Counted from the stretch's first letter, positions 1 through 10,189 are shown. The stretch is 14,438 bases of DNA from Xylaria sp. FL1777 (GCA_022578965.1 MU401001.1:1-14438), one strand, 5' to 3'. Numbers and translations: made by a program. The notes: generated by a model not told the origin, from the letters alone.

Positions 1-3000
1 TAATATTTAAAAAGTTAAGTTTACTAATAAATAGCAAAATATATATGCTTTTTTTTTTTTTAGATTTTGTTTTTTTTATTTAGCTAACTTTTTTTATTTT
101 ATATAATTAAGCATTAAACTATTTATAAATTAAAATTTTTAGTAATAATACTAGCAGTAAATATATTTAATAAAAAGTTAGTTATAATTTTTTTTATATA
201 TATTATGCAAATTAATATATTTAAGTTAACTTTAGCTAAATAAAAAAACAAAAGTATTTAAAATTTTGCTTATTATATATAAAAGTAACTAAAAGCAATT
301 CTTAAAGCAAATATATATATTAGATTTTTTATAATTTTTGCTAACTTATAGCTATATTTATATAGCTGTTTAAAATATAAAATGCTATGTTTTATAAGCA
401 TTATAAATAGTTATTAATAATAATAAAAAGCAAAAAGTATATAAAGCTTTATTTTTTTTTTTTTGCTGCATTATTTTAAAATAAAAGTTTAATATATATG
501 CTAATTATACGTTTATTATTTAGTTATAAAACTATTTATTTTATAAATCTAAAAGCAATATAACTAAATATTTTAAGGTTAATATAGTAATTATAGTAAT
601 TAAAAAGGATTTTATGCTTAAGAACTTTAAAAAATAAATAGTTTTAATTAAAAATACTTTTATTTGCTTAACTAAAAAAAAAACTAAGTTAAAACGTAAA
701 TTAAAGCGTTTTTTTTAAGCTAGTTTTATTGCTTAGCTTATTAAGTATAATATTAATAAATAATAACTTAATATTACTTAAAAAGTTAGTATAACGCCTA
801 AATATTTAAAAAAATAGCTAAAGAAATAAATTAAATAAATTATATAAAGTAAAATAAAATAAGAAAATTAAACAATTTGCTTATATAATAATACTTTTTT
901 TAATATAATTTACAATTATTTTTTTTTATTGCATAGCTTATAAACCTTTTTTTAAACATAATAAATAAAAAAAAAATAGTTATTATATAAAAAGTTAAAT
1001 TATAATACTTATAAAAGCAAATATATAAAACTTTTATAACAAAAAACTTAAAATATATAAAATAAAAATCATTAATACTAAATTATTAAATTTTCTTTTG
1101 TTTTTTTTTTAGTTTTTATTTTTTTAGCTTTATATATTTTAAATAATTTTGCTTAATTTTTTATAGTAAAATTTTATTTTTATTAAGCTTGCTTTAAACT
1201 TTGCTTAAGCGTTTATTGCTTTATTAAATGCTTATTATTATTTAATAGCAGCTTTAAATTATTACTAGTAATTTAAGCATATAAAATATAAACTAATAAC
1301 TTTTTAAAGTATAATAATAATGTTTTTTGCTTTTTAGTAGTTTTAAAGTTTTTATTAAGTATTAAATAGTTTAAACTAAAAACAAAAAAAGCTATTTAGT
1401 TTTAAATAAAAGTAATAAAGCAATTAAAAGTAAAAAAACTTATATGTAAGCATTAATGCAATAAAATAAACTTAAATAGTTAAAACTAATAAATAGTTTT
1501 TATTTTTATTTTTTTTGTTTTTATGCATTTTTAAAAAAAAGCAATAATAATTTATATTAAAATTAAGCTACTAAACTATTTAAAAAACGTTAAAATAAAA
1601 TAAAGACTTATATTTTTAGTATAATAATAAAAAAAGTGCTAATAAACTAGCTGCTATAAAACTAACAAATATAAAACTAATAAAAAAAAAGCTATAAAAA
1701 ATATGCTTAGTTTTAAGCAAAAAAAAATAGTTTTATATATTATAACTTAGTTATATAAACTTATATAATTAGCAAAAATAAAAAATAAAACAATTAATAA
1801 AAAAACAAAAAATAAAAAAAAAAAAACTTATTACTTTAGCTTTTATTAGTTATTATTTTTTAAAGCGCTTTATAATATAATAACTAAAAAAATAAAATAA
1901 GCTATTATATTTTTTAGCACTTAAAATGTTTAAAGCGCTAAAAGTTATATTATAGCTTTTATAAACTTAAAAAGCTTTTATAATTTATTATATTTTTTTT
2001 ATTTTTTATAGCTTAACTGCTATAATTTTAATTATTAAAGGCTTTATTATTTTAGTTTAATTTTTAATAAATAATTATAGTACTAATAGTTTATATATTA
2101 AAGTTAAAATTTTTTAGCTTTTAGTATTTTTAGTTATTTTATATAAACTGCTTTAATTTTTTAGCAAAAAATAACCTTTTTAATTTTTTGCTAATTAGTT
2201 TTATTAATTAGTATTACTTATAATTAATATTTTTTTTAACTTTATAAAAGCTAATTTATTTATATAATAACTTTTTATTGTTAAACTTATTTATTAAAAA
2301 TATAATATTATAAAAAAAAACAAATAAGCTTTTTATAAATAATTGTTTAATTTTATAAGCGTTTTTTTAAAATTTAGCTTTTATAGCTAATTTTTTTTTC
2401 TTAGTTATAATTGCTTTAACTTTTATAACATTTTAATTATAATATTTTAGCTACTTAACTTTAGCTTTAATAAAATCTTTATAAAAAATAATATTTTGTT
2501 ACTTAATTACTTTTTATATTAGTATTATATTTTTTACTAGCAAAATTAACATTTTTTTATATATTAGCTTATATAAGCTATAACTATAATAATATATAAA
2601 AGTATAATTTGCTTATATTATTAAATTTAAATATTTTAGCTAATTTTTTTTAGTTTTATTTATTATTTATATAAAGCTTTTTTTTATTAGCTTATAGCTT
2701 TTTTTAATAAAGTTTTACGCTTAAAAATAATAAGCTAAACTATAATTTATTTTATAGCTTAAAATATTTATTATGTTTTTTATTTTTTTTTTAAATTTAA
2801 AGCTATTATTATACTTAATTTTAATAAGAACTTTATACTAAAACATAATTTTTTCTTTAATAAATTTAAGTATTTTTAAAAAGTTTATATGCTTTAAAAG
2901 TTTAGCTTTTAAATAAGTTATTATTTTGTATTTTGCTTTTATAATAGCTTTAAATTTATTGCTTAATAGCATAATTTATATATTTATAACTTAAAAAACT

Positions 3001-3393
3001 AAAAAATCTAAAAAGTAATTAAAATAATGTTTTTTAGTTTTTTTGCTATTAATAAATTTTTAGCAATTAAAACAACTAATAATTATAATATAAACATTTT
3101 AATAAAAGCTTTTTTAGTAGTATTTTTAAGTTATTTATTAAGTTATAAATATTTAGCTTTTATATATTATTTTTTTATAGTTTTTTTTAATAAAAGCTTT
3201 TTAGGTTTTTTTGTTATTAATAACCTTTTTTAGCATTTTTTTAAACTTTGCTTTTTTTTAAAAAGTAAACTTATTAACAAAAAATTTAAAGGCTTTTTTT
3301 TTAAAGTATTTCTGCTTTTTTTTTATTGTAAGTTTTTTTAAAACTTGCTTAAAAACAAAATACTTAGCAATTTGCTTGCTTTTTTTGCTTTAT
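1..3393. other. Gene-free, AT-saturated block with RIP-like composition
   Basis: No coding frame is credible here: stop codons, mainly TAA and TAG, recur every few codons in all frames. A hand count of bases 1-600 finds 34 C and 44 G (13% G+C). Of the 34 C, 21 follow G, 11 follow A, 2 follow T and none follow C. There are only two GpA and two TpC. Ten of the eleven CpA are in the trinucleotide GCA. TpA exceeds ApT in sampled rows. High TpA with CpA loss is the known footprint of RIP in ascomycetes, so I infer degraded transposon or duplicated DNA. I could not recognise a transposon family by eye, and saw no terminal inverted repeats, long terminal repeats or intact reverse-transcriptase motif. 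The texture is even across the block and ends sharply near 3394. Confidence 0.6.
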
Positions 3394-4480
3394 TCCTAAG
3401 TAGAAAACGATATTAGGTAATATTGGTTTTTTTTTGGAGGGGGCTTAGCACGCTAAAAAAATGACCGGGAGTAGTAACAACTTAGATTACTTAGGTAATA
3501 TTGGATTATGTCCTTTGTAAAAACGATATTACTTTTATGTAATATTGGTTTTTTTTTATATGTAATCGGTTTTTTATTGCAAGGCTTATGTGATATCGGG
3601 TTTTTAGGTAGCTATATAGCATCGGTTTTTGTTCGTTTTTTTTGTAGCATTGCTTTTTTACTGAAAATTAACTTTGCAACATTAATTTTTTAAGTTTATG
3701 TAGCATTAGTTTTTAACCTTAAAGTATTTATGTAGTATTGCTTTTTTAACTTTAAAGGTGTTCTGCTGTATTATTGCTAACTTTAAGTAACCTTAAAGTA
3801 TTTATATAGCGTTACTTTTTTAACTTTAAGTGTGCTATATTGTATTATTTAGCAAATGAAATTATTAAAGTAATGTTGTTTTTTTGTTTAAGTTTTATGT
3901 AGTATCCAGGTTTTACTTAAGTGTGCTAAGCAGCATTATTGCTAACTTTAAGTAACTTATATAATAACAGTTTTTTAATTAAGTTTAATATAGTATTGCT
4001 TTTTTAACTTTAAGTTTGCTAAGCAGTATTATTAACCTTAAGTAACTAATGTATTATTGCTTTTTTTTAAAAGCTTATATAACATTAGTTTTTAACCTTA
4101 AGTTATTTAATGTAGTATTGCTTTTTTAACCTTAAGTTTGCTAAGCAGTATTGTTAACCTTAAGTAATTTATGCAATATTGCTTTTTTTTGAAAACCTAT
4201 ATAGCATTGGTTTTTAACCTTAAATATGCTAAGCAGTATTATTGCTAACCTTAAGTAACCTATATAATATTGCTTTTTCTTAGAGTTTTATATAAAAACA
4301 ATTTTTAATACTAAGTTATAGATTTAGCATTGCTTTTTTAGTTAGGTTTTTTATAGAATTAATTTTTTACTGTACGTTATTTATTTAGCATTACTTTTTG
4401 TTTAGGTTTTCTATAATATTGGTTTTTTTTTGAAGTAGCTTATGTAGCGTTATTACTACTTGTTTGTTCTTTATGTGGCT
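3394..4480. repeat. 30-bp minisatellite with ~90-bp higher-order pattern
   Basis: A degenerate array of short units of the type TATGTAGTATTGCTTTTTTA followed by AACCTTAAG. A second unit type carrying GCTAAGCAG recurs at 3925, 4018, 4140 and 4228 (spacings 93, 122 and 88), with related, more diverged sites at 3833 and 3764. These spacings are near 3 or 4 times 30, so about three basic units form a higher-order unit. The left part (3404-3560) is a diverged version built on GTAATATTGG (3417, 3495 and 3539). Unlike the block to its left, this region keeps TpG, GpG and CpG, and includes GGAGGGGG at 3436-3443. An open frame of 61 codons at 3508-3693 is a by-product of the repeat: its peptide repeats short hydrophobic IGF-like stretches. 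The right edge fades between about 4300 and 4480. Confidence 0.75.
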
Positions 4481-4581
4481 TTGTTTTTCGTTTTAAGTTC
4501 CTTATAATAGTATTCGTTTTTCCTCCGAAAGGTTTACGCTATATTATTATTTATAAAACGTAACTTATGTAGTATTACATT

Positions 4582-4605
4582 CTTTTTATAGTATAGTATA
4601 AAAAG
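4582..4605. repeat. Perfect 9-bp inverted repeat (hairpin)
   Basis: The arms CTTTTTATA (4582-4590) and TATAAAAAG (4597-4605) are exactly complementary around the 6-base loop GTATAG. The site overlaps the left end of the candidate inverted-repeat element at 4587-4759. The arms are AT-rich, so chance occurrence in DNA of this composition is plausible. A run of T is not preceded by a GC-rich stem, so it does not resemble a bacterial terminator. Confidence 0.5.
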
Positions 4606-4759
4606 AAAAGCAATGCAGCTTATATATATAGCTAAAAGTATATATAGCTTTTTTATTTATTATAATTTTTATAGCTTGTAATAAGTGTACTACTGCTTTT
4701 TCTACTTATTTTAAATATATTACTTCTTTTTTGCACCTTTTTTATTATACTATAGTATA
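4587..4759. mobile_element. Possible MITE-like element with short inverted ends
   Basis: The left end TATAGTATAGTATA (4587-4600) matches the reverse complement of the right end TATACTATAGTATA (4746-4759) at 13 of 14 bases. A few A's and a G follow inwards on both sides. The spacing of 173 bases would suit a non-autonomous miniature element with TA-rich ends. Against this, the right arm is itself a perfect palindrome, both arms are low-complexity, the interior has no recognisable transposon features, and a target-site duplication cannot be told apart in TA-rich flanks. This is a weak call that needs a second genomic copy to stand. Confidence 0.2.
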
Positions 4760-6473
4760 TATTTATTTTAGCTAAAAAGTAGTTATAAAACCTAATTTTT
4801 TTTTATGTATGTTTTCTAGTATTATAAGTTGCTAAATGTTTATAGCATAGCATTGCGTTATAATAAAAGTCTACTAAAAAACAAAAAATAAAAAGATAAA
4901 AAACTAGGATTTTGTGTTGTATATTAGTTATTATACGCTTAGTTTTATAAACGTTTTTTGGTGCTTTTTTTAAAAGTAATGCTAATACTTAAAAAAAACA
5001 TTGCTGTTTATATAGGCCTTTTTTTTTTATAGGTTAAAGTTAGCAGCATGTTTATACGTTTAATAGCTTTTATGCTTAATTATTTGCTAGCTTAACATAA
5101 TAGTATTTTTGTATTGCTTTATAAAAAGCTAATTATTTTTTTTTTTGTGTTTAATTTACTTACTATTTTGCATGTTAATTTTTTTATAACATTATACTTC
5201 TTTTAATGCACGTAATAAACATTTGTTTATACTTTTGATTTTTTGTTTTTATTGCTTTTCTTTTTTTTGTTTTTTTTTTTTGTTTTTATAGTAGTTATAT
5301 TTTTATTGCTGCTTGTTTTTTCTTTTATTTTGCGCTATTTTTACGCTTATTATATAGTGCTTGTTTTATGCTTTTTTAGCGCTTTTATTTGTTATATTGC
5401 TATTTTTGCTCTACTGTTTTTTTTGTAGCTTTATTATAATGCTTGTATTAGCTGCAAAACATAACTAGCAAAAATACTAAAAAGCTTAAGCATAATAAAT
5501 TGCTGCACTAAAAAAAAAAGCTGTTTAACCTTTTAGTTAATTTTGTATTTTTTTTTTTAACTTGTTTTTTAATAATAATACTTCGGCTTTTATACATATA
5601 TATAGGTTTTTTTTGCACTACTGTTATTTTACTTGCAGCTAATTTTGCTTATTTTTTTTTTTTTTTCTTACGAATGTTTTGTTTTTTACTACTTTACTAT
5701 AAAAACTTTATAAGAAAAATTGCTAAGCAAAGCAAAAAGCTGCTATACTAAGCAAATTACTACACTTAAAAACTTTATATATACTTTTTTGCAAAAAGAA
5801 CTAATAGCTATTTTTTATTGCTTTTAGTATACAAAAAATCGTAAAAAAAAATAAAAAAAGCTTTTTAACTTATATATAATAGTATAACACTTATATATAA
5901 TAACGCTAAAACATTAAAAAGCATTTAAAATCTTTTTGTTTTGCTTTTGTTAGCTTATTAGTTTTATTGCTTTTGCTTTTGTTTGTATATAAGTTGTTGC
6001 TTTTTTGGAATTTTGTAATGTTTTTGCGTTAAGTGTTAAACTTAGCTTTTTGGAATAGCAGCAGAATATTTAAGTTAGGTATAATATAACTATTTTAGTT
6101 AGCATGTTAGTTTTACTGCTATAGCTTATATTGCTAAGCTAGCTTTGAAAAAAAACTATTTTTGCATTAGACTTAAAAGCAAAAGCATTTTTTGTTTTAA
6201 AATCTAAAACTAAAAAAATAGCTTAGTTTTTGTTTACTTTTTTGCAGCAGCTTAAAAAAGATCTTTAATTTATAAAAGCAAAATAGCTTTTTTTTTTAAT
6301 ACGCAAGACTGTTTTTTATGGTTTTTGTTTTGCGTAGTATAGTTTTGGTGTTTTATAGTACAATGCATTTAGAAATAACAAAAGGTATTCTGTAGGTTTG
6401 CTATAGTCCAAAACGTAAAAATCTTTAGTTCTAAAAATAAAACAGGAAAAATTCCTTAGGTATTTTTCTTTTT

Positions 6474-6950
6474 TTAGCAGCTGTTTAAAATGTAAAAATA
6501 TCTGCTTTTAAAATATAACGTAAAAATATAGTAATTTTTGCTTTGCAACTAAAACTTCAGTTTTTAGCAACTTTTTTGCAGTAGCTTAAAATCTTTACTT
6601 TAAGATTTAAACTAAAAAGATCGCTTAAAGTTTGTTTACTTTTTTATAGCAGCTTAAAATTTTAACTTTAAGATTAAAACTAAAAAGATTGCTTAGGTTT
6701 GTTTACTTTTTTGCAGCAGCTTAAGATTTTAACTTTAAAATCAAAACTAGAAAAATCGCTTAAGTTTTGTTTTTTTTTTTATAGTAGCTTTTAATTTTAG
6801 CTTTAAAACTAAGACTTCTGTTTTTTTTTATTTTTTTGTAGCAGCTTATAATTTTAGCTTTAAAATATAAACTAGAAAAATTGCTTAGTTTTTTTTAACT
6901 TTTTTTTAGTAGCTCAAAATGCAAAAATTTTTGCTTTTTAAAACAAAACT
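6474..6950. repeat. 68-bp tandem repeat array
   Basis: A (G/A)(C/T)AGCAGCTT-type anchor recurs at 6578, 6646, 6713, 6781, 6838 and 6906, giving spacings of 68, 67, 68, 57 and 68. After the anchor each unit contains a block like AAAATTTTAACTTTAA, then AAACTAAAAA, then (A/T)TCGCTTA or ATTGCTTA, then a T-rich spacer. The first part (6474-6577) is longer and more diverged; its segment at 6487-6520 resembles the far edge at 6911-6945, so the array may be framed by related half-units. Some units carry a small internal inverted repeat such as AAATCTT...AAGATTT (6590-6610). An isolated older relative lies near 6244. No coding role is visible, and a 68-bp period would shift frame in every unit. Confidence 0.75.
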
Positions 6951-6978
6951 AAAAAAAGCTTTAGTAATTAATATATTA

Positions 6979-6994
6979 TTTGTTTTAAAACAAA
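6979..6994. repeat. 16-bp perfect palindrome of the A module, copy 1
   Basis: TTTGTTTTAAAACAAA is identical to its own reverse complement. The same palindrome occurs at 7124-7139 (145 bp downstream) and at 7386-7401, once per A module, with no substitutions. Conservation across three copies inside otherwise drifting modules may reflect recent copying rather than function. Confidence 0.8.
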
Positions 6995-7123
6995 CAAAGC
7001 TTACTATTAAATATATTTTATTTTATTTAGGTTGCTTTTTAAAAGAATTGCTAAGTAGAGATTTTGCTGTTTTGTTATTTACTGCACTTATAGTTAAAGC
7101 TATTATTCAAAAGCTAATGTTCT

Positions 7124-7139
7124 TTTGTTTTAAAACAAA
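7124..7139. repeat. 16-bp perfect palindrome of the A module, copy 2
   Basis: Second exact copy of TTTGTTTTAAAACAAA, preceded by TC and followed by TAAAGC as in the third copy. It marks the start of the second 145-bp module. Confidence 0.8.
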
Positions 7140-7385
7140 TAAAGCTTACTGCTAAGTATGTTTTATTTTATTTAGGTTGCCTTTTAAAAGAATTACTAAG
7201 TAAAGATTTTGCTGTTTTGTTATTTATTGCACTTATAATTAAAGCTACTATTTAAAAGCTAGTGCAAGACTTTATATAGTTATTTATTATAGCTAATTAA
7301 GCCGCATTTAAGTTTTAAACACTTTTTGCTATTTTATTATTTATTGTACTTGTAGTTAAAGCTACTATTTAAAAGCTAGTGCTCT

Positions 7386-7401
7386 TTTGTTTTAAAACAA
7401 A
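7386..7401. repeat. 16-bp perfect palindrome of the A module, copy 3
   Basis: Third exact copy of TTTGTTTTAAAACAAA. It follows a B module, which shows that A and B modules are interspersed rather than lying in separate blocks. Confidence 0.8.
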
Positions 7402-7552
7402 TAAAGCATACTATTAAGTATATTTTATTTTATTTAGGTTGCCTTTTAAAAGAATTGCTAAGTAGGGATTTTGCTGTTTTATTATTTATAGCTTTAGCAG
7501 CTAAAGCTATTTTTTAAAGGCTAATATAAGACTTTTTATAGTTGTTTGCTAT

Positions 7553-7975
7553 AGCTAATTAAGCTGCAGCTAATTAAGCTACATTAAAGTTTTGCACCTT
7601 TTTGCTGTTTTATTATTTATAGCGCTAGTAGTTAAAGCTATTATTTAAAGGCTAATGCAAGACTTTATATAGTTGTTTGCTATAGCTAATTAAGCTGCAG
7701 CTAATTAAGCTGCATTAAAGTTTTATACTTTTTTGCTGGTTTATTATTTATAGCTTTAGTAGCTAAAGCTATTTTCTAAAAGCTAGTATAAGATCTGCTA
7801 TAGTTGTTTGCTATAGCTAATTAAGCTGCAGCTAATTAAGCCGCATTAAAGTTTTATATTTTTTTGCTGTTTTATTATTTATAGCGCTAATAATTAAAGC
7901 TACTATTTAAAAGCTAATATAAAACTTTATATAGTTGTTTGCTATAGCTAATTAAGCTATAGCTAATTAAGCTAT
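7553..7975. repeat. Paired 15-bp sub-repeat AGCTAATTAAGCTGC, four pairs
   Basis: Head-to-tail pairs of this 15-mer begin at 7553, 7684, 7815 and 7946, exactly 131 bp apart. In each pair the second copy starts 15 bp after the first. Variants are limited to GCTGC, GCTAC, GCCGC or GCTAT at the 3' end. The last pair has both copies changed to GCTAT, and the earlier 117-bp module has a single copy, so the pairing arose inside the array and then spread with the 131-bp unit. Confidence 0.85.
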
Positions 7976-7985
7976 ATTTAAGTTT

Positions 7986-8565
7986 TGAACACCTAGCTTT
8001 TATGCATAATAAATTAGCAGTATGCTATATAAAACTACGTAGAAAATATGCTACTTGCTAGTTACTTGCTTTTTTAGCATTTTTTGTAAAGCTAAGCAAA
8101 AAATTCAATAAAAACAAAAAGTTTCTATATATACTAAGTTAGCTATTATAGCACTAATAGAAAAAGTGTTTGCTTTTTTACATAAAAGAAAAAACGTTGC
8201 TAAGCGGCTAATTTTTTACAAAAATAGTTCTTATTGTTATAAAATCTTAGCAAAAGGAGTATTAGCACTTGGAAAAAGTTAAAAGCGCAAGTTTTAGTAG
8301 ATTTCTCTTAAGCAAAAAGGGCCATAACGTTAGCCTTATTATTATTACTTTTAATTGTGTTCTAGGATCTATATAAAAGTCGGAATTATAAAAACTATGT
8401 TGCAATAAACGAAAAATACAATACAAAAAAACAAAAAAAAGAAAATACGAAAGAAAAAAAATAAAAAATCAAAATACCTAAAGATAAAAAAAAATAAAAA
8501 ATATAATAAGTAAATAAATCAATAGAAAAAATAATAAATAAAGAAAATGTAAAATGGAAAAAATA
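7986..8565. other. Gene-free stretch turning purine-rich
   Basis: No gene, RNA or repeat family is recognisable. From about 8395 the plus strand becomes strongly A/G-rich with many GA dinucleotides, the opposite of the GpA-depleted block at 1-3393. This purine-rich texture continues into the 18-bp array. Confidence 0.55.
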
Positions 8566-8680
8566 TATAAAATAAAGGAAACGTATAAAATAAAAGGAAC
8601 ATATAAAATAAAGAAAACGTATAAAATAAAAAAAACGTATAAAATAAAAAGAACGTATAAAATAGAGGAAATATAAAAAT
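8566..8680. repeat. 18-bp tandem repeat, about six and a half units
   Basis: The core TATAAAATA starts at 8566, 8584, 8602, 8620, 8638 and 8656, exactly 18 bp apart, followed by a shorter last unit at 8672. A typical unit is TATAAAATAAAGGAAACG. Unit differences are mostly A/G changes in the AAGGAA segment plus one C/T at the CG. The array is purine-rich on the plus strand. The period is a multiple of 3, but the frames contain TAA in each unit, so it is not a peptide repeat on this strand. Confidence 0.9.
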
Positions 8681-9887
8681 TTAACTATGTTAAAAGGACT
8701 TTTTGCATAAAATACTGCTACAAAATGTCTTTTTAAACGTAACTAAAGTATAAAAGAAGCTTTTAAACAAAACTATAACATGTAAAACGTAATAGCAAAA
8801 ACTTTTTCTGTAGTTCTTTTGCGCTTGCAAAATTTTCTATAAAAGCAAGCATAAGCACAAAAAGTTAATCTATATTTACTTCTAAAAAAAAAAGCAATTG
8901 CTTTTTTGTACTACTTATAACAATAAATTTATTAGCATATTTAAGTAAGCATGTAATTTTTAGTATATATAGCACCTTTAGTAACTTATATACGTAAATA
9001 ATAAAATACTTTTAGCTTTTTTTTCTTTTTTGCTTTTAAACTTGTTATAATTATAGCATAGTTATACTTTGTTTTTTTATTTTATTTTATTTTTGTTTAT
9101 TTTTTTCTTTTCTTTTTTTAATGTAAGTTTTTTTGCCATTTTTTTTTTATGATTTTGTTTCTTGTGTTTTTTCGATGCACTAAAACTACAAAGTATGTAT
9201 GCTTTAATAATAGATTTTAAAGCAATAAAGTCTGCAAAACAACTACTACTTTTGTACTTTTGCTTTTTTTTTGCATAAAAGAAGTTTTAATACTGCACTA
9301 TAGCGCTACCTTTAAATTATCTTATTATTTAACTAACAAAAGATTATAATAAAAAAATTTAGTTTTTTTTTTGATTTATATGCAACTAGTATTGCTTGTA
9401 AAAAGCATGCGTTTTGCTTTTTATTTGCGTTGCACTTTTTTATTAATGCTAGCAAAAAATATAGTTATAAACTATAACTGCATATGCGTACCTGTTTTTT
9501 AACGCATTTTTATATATATACGCTATTTTTATTTAAAAGCTTTTCTTTTTAAAGAAACTATACGCTATAAGCTGTTTTGTAAGCTTAATTGTTTTTTTTT
9601 TTTTTTTTAACTACATGTTTAAATAGTAAAGCAAAGCTAACTTTTTTTTAGCTATAGCAGTAAACTAAACTTTTTTTTACTTTTTTTTTACCCGAAAGCT
9701 TTTAAGCTATAGCATGTTTTATATTTAATTGTTTTCTATTGCTTTTTTAAGGTATTTTTTTTGTTTTTTGTATTAAATTTGACTAAAAAAGAAAAAAAAC
9801 GCTTAGTATTTATAATAAAAAAAAAAGAACTGCTTTATATCCGTAATGCAAAAAAGCTTCTAGCTGCAATAAAAAATAGGTTAAAAA
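8681..9887. other. Gene-free AT-rich stretch without a clear repeat family
   Basis: No open frame of useful length and no tandem array is seen. A T-rich segment on the plus strand lies at about 9060-9175 and a run of 17 T at 9592-9608. A small inverted repeat, GCTTGC (8823-8828) and GCAAGC (8845-8850), is noted but unremarkable. The phrase GCATAAAA followed by a T-rich segment and ATACTGC occurs near 8706 and again near 9272, possibly a diverged dispersed copy. Confidence 0.55.
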
Positions 9888-10110
9888 AGGTTAAAAAGCA
9901 ACGCGTAGTAATTTAAGCTGTTCGTTTATAAAAAAACAAACAATGGGTTTAAAAGAGTTAAAAAGCAATATATATTATTTATGCTATTTATGTATGGAAA
10001 AACAGAAAATAAGTTCTAAAAGGTTTAAAAGCAACGTGTGTTATTTAAGCTGTTTGTTATATAGAAAAACAAAAAAAGCATGTTTTGCAAGGTTTTAAAG
10101 CAAGGCCTAT
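9888..10110. repeat. 67-bp tandem repeat, three units and a partial fourth
   Basis: The anchor AAAAGCAA (AGCA at 9897, 9964, 10030 and 10099) gives spacings of 67, 66 and 69. Each unit continues with a (C/T)G-rich junction, TTATTTA(A/T)GCT, a T-rich hinge and GAAAAACA or AAAAAACA. Units are diverged mainly by C/T and G/A changes, for example ACGCGTAG, ATATATAT and ACGTGTGT at the same place. Confidence 0.7.
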
Positions 10111-10189
10111 ATATAAAAAGCTTTTTTATTTGTTTTAAACAGCAATAGGTTTATAATACAAGAACGCATAGCAGCAGCAAGCCTAAGCA

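Larger units (their letters stand above)
4481..6473. other. Gene-free T-rich stretch with diverged repeat fragments
   Basis: No gene is supportable. The plus strand is strongly T-rich over about 5220-5440, which by itself produces an open frame of 61 codons at 5243-5428 made almost wholly of F, L, V, I and Y. I read that as composition, not coding. Between 5990 and 6056 the motif GCTTTTTGGAAT appears twice in slightly different form. Bases 6180-6260 hold an isolated relative of the 68-bp repeat that becomes a tandem array after 6474. A short perfect inverted repeat, AGGAA-AAA-TTCCT, lies at 6444-6456. A candidate MITE-like element at 4587-4759 is listed separately. Otherwise I see nothing here. 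Confidence 0.6.
6979..7985. repeat. Composite tandem array of 145-bp and 117/131-bp modules
   Basis: The anchor TTTTGCTGTTTT places GCT at 7066, 7211, 7328, 7473, 7604, 7735 and 7866. The spacings are 145, 117, 145, 131, 131 and 131. The 145-bp A module contains the perfect 16-bp palindrome TTTGTTTTAAAACAAA and a segment GGTTGCCTTTTAAAAGAATT. The B module instead contains GACTTTATATAGTTGTTTGC and one or two copies of AGCTAATTAAGCTGC. The order is A, A, B, A, B, B, B. The 131-bp form of B differs from the 117-bp form by tandem duplication of that 15-bp motif plus a 1-bp indel. A frame of 78 codons starting at 6919 runs into this array, but 145 and 131 are not multiples of 3, so the frame changes between modules and I do not call a gene. 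Confidence 0.85.

Noticed and set aside
585..625. A short KGF-like reading near 606 that recalls the DEKGF region of Fot1/pogo transposases
   Set aside because: It needs a frameshift just after the motif, and the preceding and following conserved positions do not match even when C-to-T and G-to-A changes are allowed. It is too weak to name a transposon family.
3027..3233. Open frame of 68 codons with an ATG, plus strand
   Set aside because: The peptide is almost only F, L, I, N, K, Y and V, as T/A-rich DNA dictates. It lies in the most mutated block, and a rough estimate from stop-codon frequency gives about one frame of this length by chance in the block. No domain or signal is recognisable.
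3508..3693. Open frame of 61 codons, plus strand
   Set aside because: It lies inside the 30-bp minisatellite and its repetitive hydrophobic peptide simply translates the repeat.
5243..5428. Open frame of 61 codons resembling a membrane peptide
   Set aside because: The region is a T-rich tract, so any frame without TAA or TAG reads as F/L/V/I. There is no supporting start context or neighbouring gene.
6919..7155. Open frame of 78 codons, the longest in the window
   Set aside because: It runs from the 68-bp array into the 145-bp module. The module length is not a multiple of 3 and later copies carry stops in the corresponding frame, so coding is not maintained.
6979..7401. CRISPR-like reading of the regularly spaced 16-bp palindromes
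   Set aside because: The spacing is irregular (145 then 262), the intervening DNA is itself repeated rather than unique, and there are no cas genes. This is satellite DNA.
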